Made by a program: the position numbers and the translations under genes. Shown in pieces: positions 45,144 through 55,328 of a stretch of 64,000 nt of DNA; positions within the stretch are counted from its first letter, which is position 1; each line of letters begins with the position of its first letter. This DNA comes from an uncultured bacterium (GTDB lineage: Bacteria > Verrucomicrobiota > Lentisphaeria > Victivallales > UBA1829): contig CACZEK010000011.1 of NCBI GenBank assembly GCA_902780135.1, positions 23,567 to 87,566 on the forward strand. The letters are read 5' to 3'. The notes under the pieces were generated by a model. It did not search any database. It was given only the letters and a program-made list of their open reading frames with translations, and was not told where the DNA came from.

Positions 45144-45634
45144 AGAATCTTCTGGTAATACACGATGCTGAGCCAGCGGTCGAATTTCCGGCCCGCCTCC
45201 CGGACGGTCCCCGCATACCCGTAGCCGCATTTCCGGTGCAGCGCAATGCTCGGCAGGTTCTCCGAGTCGATCACGCCGACGAGCGTGTGGATGCCGATCC
45301 CGCGGCATTCGTCCTCCAGGCGCGCCATCAGCGCGGTCCCGACGCCCGCACGGCGCGCGGACGGCACGACGTACACGGACAGCTCCGCCGCGTGCAGATA
45401 CCCCTGGTAATGCCGGTACGGTCCGCAGGAGGCGAATCCGAGGAACGCGCCGTCGCCGGACTCCGCCGCCAGAACGGGATAGCGCCCCGCCGCGTGTTCG
45501 TCGAAATACTCCCGCATGTAGGATTCCGGGTGAGGTTCGCAGTCGTACACCCAGGTCGTGTGCAAGATCGCGTCGTTCAGCAGTTCCAGCATGGGCGCGG
45601 CGTGGCGTTCGAAAACGGCGGGAACGATCTTCAT
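45107..45634 (-). CDS. GNAT family N-acetyltransferase (phosphinothricin acetyltransferase-like)
   Basis: 175 residues. Begins MKIVPAVFERHAAPMLELLNDAI; acetyl-CoA motif A is AELSVYVVPSARRAGVGTALM, followed by IHTLVGVIDSENLPSIALHRKCGY and the end GRKFDRWLSIVYYQK, the usual course of PAT/YncA-type enzymes. They acetylate amino groups of small molecules; substrate unknown. GGAG lies 8 nt before the ATG. It follows the GH5 gene by 18 bp on the same strand. The last dozen residues derive from the repeat element. Confidence 0.88.
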   Translation of the reverse strand: MKIVPAVFERHAAPMLELLNDAILHTTWVYDCEPHPESYMREYFDEHAAGRYPVLAAESGDGAFLGFASCGPYRHYQGYLHAAELSVYVVPSARRAGVGTALMARLEDECRGIGIHTLVGVIDSENLPSIALHRKCGYGYAGTVREAGRKFDRWLSIVYYQKILEDKSSAEAVRG

Positions 45635-45652
45635 TTGCGCGCTCCGTTTCCC

Positions 45653-46747
45653 TCAGTTTCCGGTCAGGGCGGGCAGGACGCCCTCCTGGCGCCAGACATA
45701 AGCCCGGCGGTCGAGCTCCTCGCCGTTGTCCCAGAAGACCGGGCAGATGCCGTTCTCGCGCGACAGGCGCACGATGGAGCGGAAATAGTCGACGCGGCTG
45801 GCGCGGTCCTTGTTCCGCAGCAGGCAGCCGTACTCGCCGATGATGACGGGGATGCCCTTGTCCAGATAATGCTCCTTCAGCTTCGCGAAGTTGGATTCCA
45901 TGGTCCTGCGGTCGTCGGCGGTCCCCCAGGTGTACTGGTAGCCCCAGCTCGTGCCGGGCGTCGCGATGGCGAACTGCGGCGGCAGATAGTAATGCACGGA
46001 CACGATGCAGCGCGGATCGTCGGGCAGGACCAGATGGTCGCACGCCTTGTCGAGGTCCGCGCCGATCCCCGGCAGCAGGAGCCGGCGGGTCCGGTTCGCC
46101 CCGCCGGACGCGCGGACCAGCTTCACGAATTCGCCGTTGATCCGGTTCACGAGCGCGCCGTTCTCCTCCATGGGCAGGTCCGTGAAGTCGATCTCGTTCA
46201 TCGACTCGAAGATCAGGCGGTCGGTGCGTTCGCGGAACCGGGCGGCGATCTGGCGCCAGGCGGCGCGGAACTGCGCCATGGTCCCCTCGTAGTCCTTCGA
46301 AGCCTTTTCCAGCCAGGATTTTTCATGGTGCAGGTTGAGGATGACGTACATCTTTTCCGCCAGCGCCCAGTCCACCACTTCCTCCACGCGGGACAGCCAC
46401 GCCGCGTCGATCGCGTATTCCGGCGCGGGCCCCATGTGCGGCCCCCAGGTCGCCGGGATGCGGATCGTGTCGAATCCCTGGTCCCTGATATACTTGATCA
46501 GCTTGCGCGTGGTGCGCGGATTGCCCCAGGACGTCTCCGTTTCCAGGCCGCCCCGTCCGCCGCCGTTCGGCAGCGCGTCGAACGTGTTGCCGAGGTTCCA
46601 GCCCAGCCCCATGCCGGACACGAACGCGATGCCCTCCGATTTCGCCACGCCGGACGAAGAAACGCAGGACGGCAGGCATGCCGAAACGAGGAGAGCGAAC
46701 AAGGAAAGGATGGTTTTTCCGAGGGAAGAGGATCTGGGTCCGGGCAT
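45653..46747 (-). CDS. GH5-family glycoside hydrolase lipoprotein (cellulase-like)
   Basis: 364 residues from the ATG at 46747; the longer frame begins upstream of the probable promoter. A lipoprotein signal ends LLVSAC with Cys24. Family 5 motifs: GWNLGNTFDALP, FDTIRIPATWG, VILNLHHEKSW, FESMNEID with acid/base Glu185, SVHYYLPPQF and IIGEYGC with nucleophile Glu305. Family 5 includes endoglucanases, mannanases and others; specificity is open. Likely displayed on the envelope to attack beta-glycans. Transcribed with GNAT. Confidence 0.92.
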   Translation of the reverse strand: MPGPRSSSLGKTILSLFALLVSACLPSCVSSSGVAKSEGIAFVSGMGLGWNLGNTFDALPNGGGRGGLETETSWGNPRTTRKLIKYIRDQGFDTIRIPATWGPHMGPAPEYAIDAAWLSRVEEVVDWALAEKMYVILNLHHEKSWLEKASKDYEGTMAQFRAAWRQIAARFRERTDRLIFESMNEIDFTDLPMEENGALVNRINGEFVKLVRASGGANRTRRLLLPGIGADLDKACDHLVLPDDPRCIVSVHYYLPPQFAIATPGTSWGYQYTWGTADDRRTMESNFAKLKEHYLDKGIPVIIGEYGCLLRNKDRASRVDYFRSIVRLSRENGICPVFWDNGEELDRRAYVWRQEGVLPALTGN

Positions 46748-46807
46748 GGAGGCCGCCTTTCTGAAATGATTCCGGGGCAGAAAAATGTTGGATGGAACGA
46801 TGCGCCT

Positions 46808-46836
46808 AATATAGCACGCGCCGTCCGCAAATGCAA
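46808..46836 (-). promoter_or_regulatory. GH5-GNAT promoter
   Basis: Minus strand TTGCAT (46836-46831), 17-bp spacer, TATATT (46813-46808), about 60 bp before the GH5 start. Confidence 0.6.
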
Positions 46837-46912
46837 GCGGAAAACGTCGGGAAACCGATTCGCGGCACGTTCGGAGGCGATGCAAAAAAAACGGAAAAAT
46901 ATTATTTTCCAG

Positions 46913-46940
46913 TTGATTTTTCGGAAATTCGATGTATCTT
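46913..46940 (+). promoter_or_regulatory. Promoter candidate for the lipoprotein at 47008
   Basis: TTGATT (46913-46918), 16-bp spacer, TATCTT (46935-46940) in an AT-rich stretch, 67 bp before the ATG and divergent from the GH5 promoter. Confidence 0.4.
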
Positions 46941-47007
46941 TATATCGTAAGTTCAAAAACGAGGTCCAATCCCCTCCGTTCAGTTTTTTATTCCCGGAGT
47001 CCCATTT

Positions 47008-47667
47008 ATGAGAAAACATATTCCGTTCACAGCGATCCTGGTCGGCGTCTGCTGCGCCGTCCTCTGCCTTTGCGCCTGTGGAAAAAGAACTCAGAACAAA
47101 CGTTCCGTCGATCCCGACACCCTGAGGCTCATGCAGAAGACCCAGGCGGAGCTCGCGGCATGCGTCGAACGCTGCAGGTCCGCGGCCGCCGAATCCAAAG
47201 ACAGGGAGATCCTCCTCGCGCTCGCAAATTCCCAGCAGATCCTCGCCGACCGCCACGAGACGATTATCAGCATCCTTCTGAAAAAATACAAAATGGAAAG
47301 GACCTCCACGGTCTCCTACCCCATCGAAATGGATCCGCGCACGATCGTGCTCCCGCCGCTTGACGAGTACCGGGCGTATCTCGCGAAAGCCGACCCGGAA
47401 AGAATCCTCCGCGAAGTCCTGATCGCGCTCGAAGTCACGAACAAGGTGCTGGAATCCGACAGCGAGATCGAACTGCTGATCGCCCCGGACGCCGAGGAGG
47501 AACCCGATGTGGATTTCTGGCTCTGCCCCGTCTGCGGACGGCTTTTCCTGCTGGAGCCGGAGGAAAACTGCCCCATCTGCCATTCCGACAAGGAACGCAT
47601 CCTCAAGATGATTGACGGCGAACTCCCGCCCCGCGAGGAAGGCTCGTTTGTTACCGTCTCCGAGTAA
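47008..47667 (+). CDS. Lipoprotein with C-terminal rubredoxin-like zinc ribbon
   Basis: 219 residues. Lipoprotein signal with lipobox LCAC at Cys24. A helical segment (about 35-150) includes AELAACVERCRSAAAESKDREILLALANSQQIL. Near the end LCPVCGRLF and ENCPICHSD form a CxxC...CxxC knuckle pair like the rubredoxin module of rubrerythrin. The helical part resembles a four-helix bundle in length but I see no ExxH di-iron motifs. Function unknown; a metal- or redox-linked envelope protein is possible. Monocistronic, closed by a strong terminator. Confidence 0.7.
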   Translation: MRKHIPFTAILVGVCCAVLCLCACGKRTQNKRSVDPDTLRLMQKTQAELAACVERCRSAAAESKDREILLALANSQQILADRHETIISILLKKYKMERTSTVSYPIEMDPRTIVLPPLDEYRAYLAKADPERILREVLIALEVTNKVLESDSEIELLIAPDAEEEPDVDFWLCPVCGRLFLLEPEENCPICHSDKERILKMIDGELPPREEGSFVTVSE

Positions 47668-47695
47668 GACCCGACTCCCTCCCCCGATCTTCACG

Positions 47696-47732
47696 CGCCG
47701 GACCCGGATTCATCGGTCCGGCGTTTTTTATT
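47696..47732 (+). terminator. Terminator after the 47008 lipoprotein
   Basis: CGCCGGACC/GGTCCGGCG stem with a 10-nt loop followed by six T, A, T T. Confidence 0.9.
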
Positions 47733-48474
47733 GCCGGGCGTTCGGCCGGGCCCGTCCCGGCGCGGGCGCGTCTTTCAGCAGCCTGGTGTGGTACAGGATG
47801 GACCCGCCGATCACCAGCCCGGGGATCAGAAACGGGATCGCCTCCATGAAACGGGCGAGGATGCCGAATCCCAGCACGGACACGCGGTCCTTCGCGACCT
47901 GTTTTTTCAGCACGGACACGCGGAATCCCTGACGGATGGCGCTGTCGTGAAGGTACGACCGTCCGCAGATCGCGCTGCGGTACACGAATCCGACGACGGG
48001 GATCCAGAAGATCATAAAATAGACCAGGTAGGAGACGACCGTCAGCAGGATGAACCCCGCCGTGAGCCGGAGGACTCTGCCGTACGGCTGGACCGCGCCG
48101 GGATGCCCGGGAAATGCCTCCTTCTCGAACGCGTCCACCAGCAGGTCGAACAGCATGTTGCCGAACATCTCGTAGAACGTGCCGATGAAACAGAGCAGGA
48201 GAAGCGGGATGACGACCCAGAAGAAGAACGAGAGGCACCAGTCCAGCGCGGTCTGAAGCCACGACAGCCAGCCGGGGAAGGAAATGGACGCAAGCCATTC
48301 CCGGAGCCCCGGCGCGGCCCAGAAAACGACCGCGGAGAGGATCCCGGCGTACAGCAGCAGGACGCACAGCAGGGGCGGCACGGCGTACGGCCACAGACGC
48401 GGGCGCGCGTAGAAAACGCGGATCCCGCGGAGCGCGCATTCCGCGCCGTATGTCAGTTCGTCCAAAGTCTTCAT
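47728..48474 (-). CDS. EI24/CysZ-family membrane protein
   Basis: 248 residues with several hydrophobic helices. EI24-domain features include an N-terminal GAECALRGIRVFYARPRLWPYAVPPL-type segment (LRGIRVF, RLWPYAVPP), the loop FAKEAFPG-like FEKEAFPGHPG, and the end FGILARFMEAIPFLIPGLVIGGSILYH. Bacterial relatives include CysZ (sulfate uptake) and uncharacterised proteins; substrate not inferable. It follows the flavoprotein gene by 33 bp on the minus strand. Confidence 0.8.
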   Translation of the reverse strand: MKTLDELTYGAECALRGIRVFYARPRLWPYAVPPLLCVLLLYAGILSAVVFWAAPGLREWLASISFPGWLSWLQTALDWCLSFFFWVVIPLLLLCFIGTFYEMFGNMLFDLLVDAFEKEAFPGHPGAVQPYGRVLRLTAGFILLTVVSYLVYFMIFWIPVVGFVYRSAICGRSYLHDSAIRQGFRVSVLKKQVAKDRVSVLGFGILARFMEAIPFLIPGLVIGGSILYHTRLLKDAPAPGRARPNARQ

Positions 48475-48507
48475 GGCGGGGGGAGCCTGTCCGGGTTCGA
48501 CGGGATC

Positions 48508-49125
48508 TTATTTCCCGTCGTGGAAGCTCGTCCAGAGGTGTTCCTCCTCGTCCGTGCGCTTCGGCGTGGCGGCCTCCATGCGGAGCATCCGCGCCAGATT
48601 GTGCGCCAGCGTGCGCATGGTCTGAAGCCCTTCGGCGTCCTTGCGGACGTCGTCCGGCGTGAACCCGTGCACGGAGTTCCAGTACTGCGAGGACACGACC
48701 GGCATCTGGCTGATCGTGAAATACTTGTTCAGGCGGTCGAAGGACGCGCTCGCGCCGCCGCGGCGGCAGCTGACGACCGCCGCGCCCGGCTTGCCCTTCA
48801 GGAACGAACCGGCGGAGAAGAACAGGCGGTCCAGCAGCGCGCACAGTGCGCCGTTCGGTCCGGCGTAGTACACGGGCGACCCGATCACGATGCCGTCGGC
48901 GCGCTTCACCGCCTCGACAAGCCCGGGCAGAGCGTCGTCCTGGAACGCGCATTCGCCGCGTTCCCGGCATGCCCCGCAGGCGATGCAGCCGCGCACGGGC
49001 TTTTTCCCGAGCTGGAAGATCTCGGACGTGACACTCTCCGCCTTGAGCGTGGCGGCGATCTCGGAAAGCGCGGTGAAGGTGCAGCCGTCGGCGTTCGGGC
49101 TGCCGTTGAGCAGGAGTACGTGCAT
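48508..49125 (-). CDS. NADPH-dependent FMN reductase family / iron-sulfur flavoprotein-like
   Basis: 205 residues. Flavodoxin-fold start VLLLNGSPNADGCTFTAL with the FMN phosphate loop, a Cys cluster CIACGACRERGEC (compact motif of iron-sulfur flavoproteins), and GIVIGSPVYYAGPNGALCALLDR. It is expected to bind FMN and possibly an Fe-S cluster and to transfer electrons to unknown acceptors. AAAGGA lies about 10 nt before the ATG. Downstream of an exported flavodoxin gene by 113 bp, possibly one transcript. Confidence 0.88.
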   Translation of the reverse strand: MHVLLLNGSPNADGCTFTALSEIAATLKAESVTSEIFQLGKKPVRGCIACGACRERGECAFQDDALPGLVEAVKRADGIVIGSPVYYAGPNGALCALLDRLFFSAGSFLKGKPGAAVVSCRRGGASASFDRLNKYFTISQMPVVSSQYWNSVHGFTPDDVRKDAEGLQTMRTLAHNLARMLRMEAATPKRTDEEEHLWTSFHDGK

Positions 49126-49238
49126 GGTTCAGGGTCCTTTCAGGGTGGTGCGGTTGAAGGGAGATGAAGGAAGAAAAGAGGCGGGCCGGAGAACGGTCCG
49201 GTCCGCCGTCAAAGTTGTCAGAGGAAAAAAGCTTCAGC

Positions 49239-49853
49239 TTACTTTGCGGAAACTTTCTGAATCCAGGCGTCGAGGGCGGGACCGGCGTTCGCGGCTTCCG
49301 TGCCCTTGTGCGCGAAGACTTCGGGGAAATAGTTGATTTCCGGGACGGCGGTCTTCGCGTCGGCGAGGTATTTGAACGTGGCGGGGTTGCCCTGTCCGTG
49401 CGTGCAGAAGAGCGCGACGGTCTTGCCCTTGAAGTCGTAGGACTGGAGGAAGGTGCGGACCGGCGGCGCGAACGTGGAGAACCAGATTGGGGTGCCGACG
49501 TAGATCGGGTCGTACTTGGAGATGTCGAGGTTCATGTCCTTGATCGCCGGTGCCTTCGGCTGCGCCAGGTCGCGCTGGCCCGCCTGGGCGGCTCCGCCGA
49601 AATCGGACGGATACGGCGTGACCATTTCGATCACGGCGATGTCCGCGCCGGTCTTCTGCTGGAGCATTTCCGCCACGACCTTGGTGTTGTGCGTCTCGGA
49701 CCAGCTCCAGTACACCACCAGCGGTTTCGTCTTGGCGGCGGCCTTCGCGGAGGCGTCGTCGGAGCAGGATTTCCCGTCGCTGTTGCAGCCGAAGAATGCG
49801 GCGGCGGACAGGACGGCGGATGCGGCGAGCATGAAAGCGTGTTTCAGTTTCAT
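49239..49853 (-). CDS. Exported flavodoxin-like lipoprotein
   Basis: 204 residues. The N-terminus is a signal with a plausible lipoprotein Cys (AAFFGC, Cys23). The rest is a flavodoxin domain: VVYWSWSETHNTKVVAEML (phosphate loop region), YDPIYVGTPIWFSTFAPPVRTFL and TVALFCTHGQGNPATF. Flavodoxins are normally cytoplasmic; an exported one implies periplasmic electron transfer. The first loop is SWSETHNT where long-chain flavodoxins have a T/S-rich loop. AAGGAG lies 9 nt before the ATG; its own promoter lies 40 bp upstream. Confidence 0.85.
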   Translation of the reverse strand: MKLKHAFMLAASAVLSAAAFFGCNSDGKSCSDDASAKAAAKTKPLVVYWSWSETHNTKVVAEMLQQKTGADIAVIEMVTPYPSDFGGAAQAGQRDLAQPKAPAIKDMNLDISKYDPIYVGTPIWFSTFAPPVRTFLQSYDFKGKTVALFCTHGQGNPATFKYLADAKTAVPEINYFPEVFAHKGTEAANAGPALDAWIQKVSAK

Positions 49854-49892
49854 AAGTTCAACTCCTTCAAAAAATGTTGTTTTGTATCAGGA

Positions 49893-49920
49893 ACTATACC
49901 ATGGATTCCGCGGTTTTCAA
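49893..49920 (-). promoter_or_regulatory. Flavodoxin gene promoter
   Basis: Minus strand TTGAAA (49920-49915), 16-bp spacer, TATAGT (49898-49893), 40 bp before the ATG. Confidence 0.7.
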
Positions 49921-49957
49921 GCGCGGAACCCGAAAAAAGCGGAAGAACGGCGTGAAA

Positions 49958-52075
49958 TCACAACCCCTGTTTGGAGATCCGGCCCGTCTGCTCCAGTTCC
50001 AGCGCGTGCGGATACAGCCGGTCGCAGAAGACGTCGAAAACGGCAGGCGTTCCGGGCGCGGCGGCTTCGGGCGCGGTCTCAAGCTTTTTCGCCGGATACA
50101 GCTTGCCGTTGCGGCCGACCAGCAGGCGTTTCTTCGCGGGGTCCCACGAGACGCCGAGCTTCACCCATTTGTTCGCGGGGAAGAACGCCTCGTCGCCTTC
50201 GGTACGGCTCACCGCGTAGGACACGCCGTCGACCGTAAAGACAACGGGATGATCCGGCGAGACGGAAAGGTCGAACTCCTCCCACACGGACAGCACGGGC
50301 ACCGTGGCTTCAGGGACCGCCGCGAACCGGATGTTCGCCGAAAACGCGAAGCCGGTCCCGTCGGTCGGGTTCCACCACTGCTCGGGCCGCCAGGCGGCGC
50401 CCTTCATGCGGTGGAACGGCGCGGGCTCGACGGCGGGCGCCTCGACCTCCACGGCAGGCTGTTGCGCCGCGGGCGTCTGCGTTTCCTGTACGGTTTGCTC
50501 CTCGGCGGGCTGCGGCTTCTGCGCCTTCTGGAAGAATCCGGCGGCGGACAGGAACGTCACGAAGATCAGCACGGGCGAAATGAAGCGGATGAACACGGAC
50601 CAGGAGATGACCGGGAGGCGCGTGCGGTTGAATTTCTGGAGTTTGGAAAGACCCTTCAGGTCGGCTCCGGTGCGGTAGAGTTCGCGCGCCGCGCCGTTGG
50701 TGCCCCAGACCCACCCGGCGTAGAACGCCGCCGCGAGGCCGTTCAGGAGCAGGATCCAGTTGCTCGCCACATAGTCGATCAGGTCGAAGAGGCTGTCCTT
50801 CACGCCGCCGAACAGCCCCGTGAGCAGGCGGTGCAGCGAGGGCAGATGCGACCAGTCGTTCACGCTGAACGAGATCACGCATCCGAGCCCGGTGATGAGC
50901 ACGGTCGAGAGCAGCACGGAGGCGCGGCGCGAGAGCTTCAGGTTCTGCATGAAGCTGGACACGACCGCCTCCTGCAGGCTCAGTCCGCTGGTCAGCGCGG
51001 CGATCGCCAGCAGCAGGAAGAACAGGCCGTTCCAGAGCCAGCCGAGGCCGCCCGGGATGGATTCGAACGTGATCGGGAGGGTGTTGAACACGAGCGCGGG
51101 CCCCTGCGCCGGGTTGCCGCCCTGCGCGAAGAGCGCGGGGAAGATCGCGAGTCCGGCGAGCAGCGCGATGAGCGTGTCGAAGAAGACGATCCAGAGCGAG
51201 GACTTCAGGATGTTGCGTTTCTTGCTCAGGTAGCTGCCGTAGGTGATGAGGATCGCCATGCCCAGGCTCAGCGAGTAGAACGCGTGCCCGAGGGCGTCCA
51301 GCACGCTCGAGCCGTTGATCTTGCTGAAGTCGGGCTTCAGGAAGAACTCCACGCCCTTCGACGCGCCGGGGAGCGTCACGCTGCGCACCACCAGCACCAG
51401 CACGAGAACGAAAAGCAGCGGCATCATGATCTTCGAGACCGTTTCGATGCCCTTCTTTACGCCGAACCAGCAGATCGCCGCCGACGCGAGCATGAACGCA
51501 AGCGTCAGACCGGACGACAGCCAGCCGTTGGACGACACGCTGTTGAGATACGCCCCCGCCTCTTCCGGCGAGGCGAAAACGAGTTCGTGCGCGAACGATT
51601 TCCACGCATAGAGGAAGATCCAGCCGCCGATGATCGCGTAGTAGGACAGGATCAGCCCCGCCACCAGCGTGCAGGAAAACCCGACCGTGGACCAGCCGTA
51701 GTGATAGATCAGGATGCTCAGGATCGCCAGCAGGACCGACATGCCGTAGTTGTGGGAACTCGCCAGCGCGGCGGCAAGCCCCAGCCCGAATCCCGACGCC
51801 ACTTTCGGCAGGCGCGGCGAACGGATCGCGAAGTGCCGGAACGCCTTGATCGGATCGCCCTGCGAGGCGCGCCCGATGGCGAGCTCCGCCAGCATCACCG
51901 GCAGGCCGACCAGCGCGATGCAGAGGAGATAGATCAGGACGAACGCGCCGCCGCCGTTCTCACCCGTGATGAAGGGGAACCGCCACACGTTGCCGAGTCC
52001 GATGGCGGAACCGACCGCCGCCATGACGAATCCGAATGAACTGCCCCAATGCTCGTGTTTAACGCCGTCTGCCAT
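49958..52075 (-). CDS. NSS-family sodium symporter with C-terminal extracellular-type domain
   Basis: 705 residues. Residues 1-515 are a neurotransmitter:sodium symporter with the sodium/substrate signature GSAIGLGNVWRFPFITGENGGGAF (read as GSAIGLGNVWRFP and GENGGGAF) and LAELAIGR; members import amino acids. After the last helix (VLIFVTFLSAAGFF) come a Pro/Gln/Glu-rich linker (about 516-555) and about 135 residues with a concanavalin A/LamG-like pattern (FSANIRF, WVKLGVSWDPAKKRLLVGRNGKL). Such a fusion is unusual for this family, whose members usually end after the membrane region. Last gene of the hisF operon, 43 bp after panC. Confidence 0.85.
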   Translation of the reverse strand: MADGVKHEHWGSSFGFVMAAVGSAIGLGNVWRFPFITGENGGGAFVLIYLLCIALVGLPVMLAELAIGRASQGDPIKAFRHFAIRSPRLPKVASGFGLGLAAALASSHNYGMSVLLAILSILIYHYGWSTVGFSCTLVAGLILSYYAIIGGWIFLYAWKSFAHELVFASPEEAGAYLNSVSSNGWLSSGLTLAFMLASAAICWFGVKKGIETVSKIMMPLLFVLVLVLVVRSVTLPGASKGVEFFLKPDFSKINGSSVLDALGHAFYSLSLGMAILITYGSYLSKKRNILKSSLWIVFFDTLIALLAGLAIFPALFAQGGNPAQGPALVFNTLPITFESIPGGLGWLWNGLFFLLLAIAALTSGLSLQEAVVSSFMQNLKLSRRASVLLSTVLITGLGCVISFSVNDWSHLPSLHRLLTGLFGGVKDSLFDLIDYVASNWILLLNGLAAAFYAGWVWGTNGAARELYRTGADLKGLSKLQKFNRTRLPVISWSVFIRFISPVLIFVTFLSAAGFFQKAQKPQPAEEQTVQETQTPAAQQPAVEVEAPAVEPAPFHRMKGAAWRPEQWWNPTDGTGFAFSANIRFAAVPEATVPVLSVWEEFDLSVSPDHPVVFTVDGVSYAVSRTEGDEAFFPANKWVKLGVSWDPAKKRLLVGRNGKLYPAKKLETAPEAAAPGTPAVFDVFCDRLYPHALELEQTGRISKQGL

Positions 52076-52118
52076 ATCTGTTCCGTCCTGTGTCTGCCGA
52101 AAAGGGTTGGCCAGCTCC

Positions 52119-52970
52119 TCAGAGCTGGATGTTGTCGATCAGGCGGGTGCTGCCGAATTTCGCCGCCACCGCGATCGTGAAGGATTTGCCGGGCTCGAGC
52201 GCGACCGCGGGCAGCATCGTGTCCGAATCGGTCAGCTCGACGTATTCCACCAGGCCGCCCGCCGCCGTGATCTCCGCGCGGATGTCGGCGATCAGCTTCG
52301 CGGCGGAGATGCCGGGCTGCGCGGCGAACGTCTTCTGCGCGCGGAACAGGCTGCTCGAGATGGCGAGCGCGCGGCGGTGTTCGTCCTCGGAGAGGTATTT
52401 GTTGCGCGAGCTCATGGCGAGGCCGTCCGCCTCGCGCACGATGGGCGCGGTGATGATCCTGATGGGGAAATTGAGGTCGCGGACCATGCGGCGGATGATC
52501 GCCGCCTGCTGGGCGTCCTTCTGTCCGAACACCGCCAGGTCGGGCAGCGCGGCGTTGAAGAGCTTCGAGACGACCGTGGTCACGCCTTCGAAGTGGATCG
52601 GGCGCGACTTGCCGCAGAGGTTTTTCGAGATCGTGTTCTCGTAGACGTGGCAGGTCAGCGGCTCCGGGTACATGTCCTCGACGCCGGGCGCGAAGATCAC
52701 GTCCACGTTCCGGGCTTCGCACAGCGCGCGGTCGCGTTCGAAGTCGCGCGGATACTTCGCGAAATCCTCGTTCGGCCCGAACTGGATCGGGTTCACGAAG
52801 ATGGAGATGACCACGGCGTCCGCGCCGTTCGCGCGCGCCGCGTCGATCAGGGAGAGATGGCCGTCGTGCAGGAATCCCATGGTGGGCACGAGGCCGACGG
52901 TCCTGCCGTTCTTATGCGCGTCGCGGGACCACTGCTGGAGTTCGGGGATCGAATGAATGACCTGTGTCAT
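52119..52970 (-). CDS. panC: Pantoate-beta-alanine ligase
   Basis: 283 residues, usual length. Motifs: VPTMGFLHDGHLSLI with the HxGH nucleotide site, SIFVNPIQFGPNEDF, FGQKDAQQAAIIRRM and SSRNKYLS with the KMSKS-like loop. It condenses pantoate and beta-alanine using ATP to give pantothenate. It lies 15 bp after the malic enzyme gene. coaX, which uses the product, is elsewhere in the window. Confidence 0.96.
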   Translation of the reverse strand: MTQVIHSIPELQQWSRDAHKNGRTVGLVPTMGFLHDGHLSLIDAARANGADAVVISIFVNPIQFGPNEDFAKYPRDFERDRALCEARNVDVIFAPGVEDMYPEPLTCHVYENTISKNLCGKSRPIHFEGVTTVVSKLFNAALPDLAVFGQKDAQQAAIIRRMVRDLNFPIRIITAPIVREADGLAMSSRNKYLSEDEHRRALAISSSLFRAQKTFAAQPGISAAKLIADIRAEITAAGGLVEYVELTDSDTMLPAVALEPGKSFTIAVAAKFGSTRLIDNIQL

Positions 52971-52985
52971 GATACACCTCGGTTT

Positions 52986-54326
<1,341 letters not shown>

Positions 54327-54364
54327 GGTTGTATTCTCCAAAAGTTGTGATGAAATTGTTCCGT

Positions 54365-55126
54365 TCAGATGCGGACCGGGATGCCGCGCCCGGCGAGGAA
54401 GCGTTTCGCGTCGCCCACGGTGTACGTCCCGAAGTGGAAGATGCTGGCGGCGAGCACGGCGTCCGCGCGGCCTTTTTCGATGACTTCGGCGAGGTCGTCC
54501 AGGTCGCCCGCGCCGCCGGACGCGATGACGGGCACCGGGACGGAATCGGCGACCGCGGCGGTCAGCTCGCAGTCGTATCCCGCCTTCGTGCCGTCGGTGT
54601 CCATGCTCGTGAGCAGGATCTCGCCCGCGCCGAGCTCCACGCCGCGCACCGCCCATTCCAGCGCGTCGATGCCGGTCGGACGGCGTCCGCCGTGCGTGTA
54701 GACTTCCCAGCGGTTTTCGCCGGGGACGCGCCGGGCGTCGATCGCCAGCACGATGCACTGCGCGCCGAACCGGTCGGACCCCGCCTTGATGAGGTCGGGA
54801 TTCAGCACGGCGGCGGTGTTCAGGGAGACTTTGTCCGCGCCGGATTTCAGCATCAGGCGGATGTCGTCCGCAGTGCGGATGCCGCCGCCCACGGTCAGGG
54901 GGATGAACACCTGGTCCGCGGTCTTCGCGATCACGTCGACCACGCTCGCGCGGGCGTCGCTGCTGGCGGTGATGTCCAGGAAAACGAGCTCGTCCGCGCC
55001 CTGCCGGTTGTATTCCACGGCTGCCGCCACGGGATCGCCCGCGTCAACGAGACTCACGAAATGCACGCCCTTCACGACGCGTCCGTTGTTCACGTCCAGA
55101 CAGGGTATGATACGTTTGGCAAGCAT
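54365..55126 (-). CDS. hisF: Imidazole glycerol phosphate synthase cyclase subunit
   Basis: 253 residues from the ATG at 55126 (AAAGGAG upstream). Starts [19 protein letters not shown] with the catalytic Asp; further [38 protein letters not shown] with the second Asp region, [15 protein letters not shown] and VIASGGAG. With HisH it makes imidazole glycerol phosphate and AICAR. No other his genes are in the window. First gene of a four-gene run with malic enzyme, panC and the NSS transporter, behind a good promoter. Confidence 0.97.
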   Translation of the reverse strand: MLAKRIIPCLDVNNGRVVKGVHFVSLVDAGDPVAAAVEYNRQGADELVFLDITASSDARASVVDVIAKTADQVFIPLTVGGGIRTADDIRLMLKSGADKVSLNTAAVLNPDLIKAGSDRFGAQCIVLAIDARRVPGENRWEVYTHGGRRPTGIDALEWAVRGVELGAGEILLTSMDTDGTKAGYDCELTAAVADSVPVPVIASGGAGDLDDLAEVIEKGRADAVLAASIFHFGTYTVGDAKRFLAGRGIPVRI

Positions 55127-55176
55127 CTTCGTGCGGCTCCTTTCTACAGACAATGGCGGAAAAAATCTATCCTATT

Positions 55177-55205
55177 ACTATACATGAAAATGCACACATT
55201 TTCAA
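55177..55205 (-). promoter_or_regulatory. hisF operon promoter
   Basis: Minus strand TTGAAA (55205-55200), 17-bp spacer, TATAGT (55182-55177), 51 bp before the hisF ATG. Confidence 0.7.
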
Positions 55206-55257
55206 GGTGATTTCAGGCGGTTTTTTCATACTTTCGCGCGCATGAAGGATTCCGGCG

Positions 55258-55295
55258 CGAAAAAACGCCGTCCGAAGCGGATTCCGGGCGGCGTT
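55258..55295 (-). terminator. Terminator after ricT
   Basis: Minus strand stem of 11 bp with one G-T wobble (AACGCCG paired with CGGCGTT plus four more pairs), 10-nt loop, followed by six T. Confidence 0.85.
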
Positions 55296-55328
55296 GAAGA
55301 AGACAGAAACGGGGTTTGTCCGTGCTTT

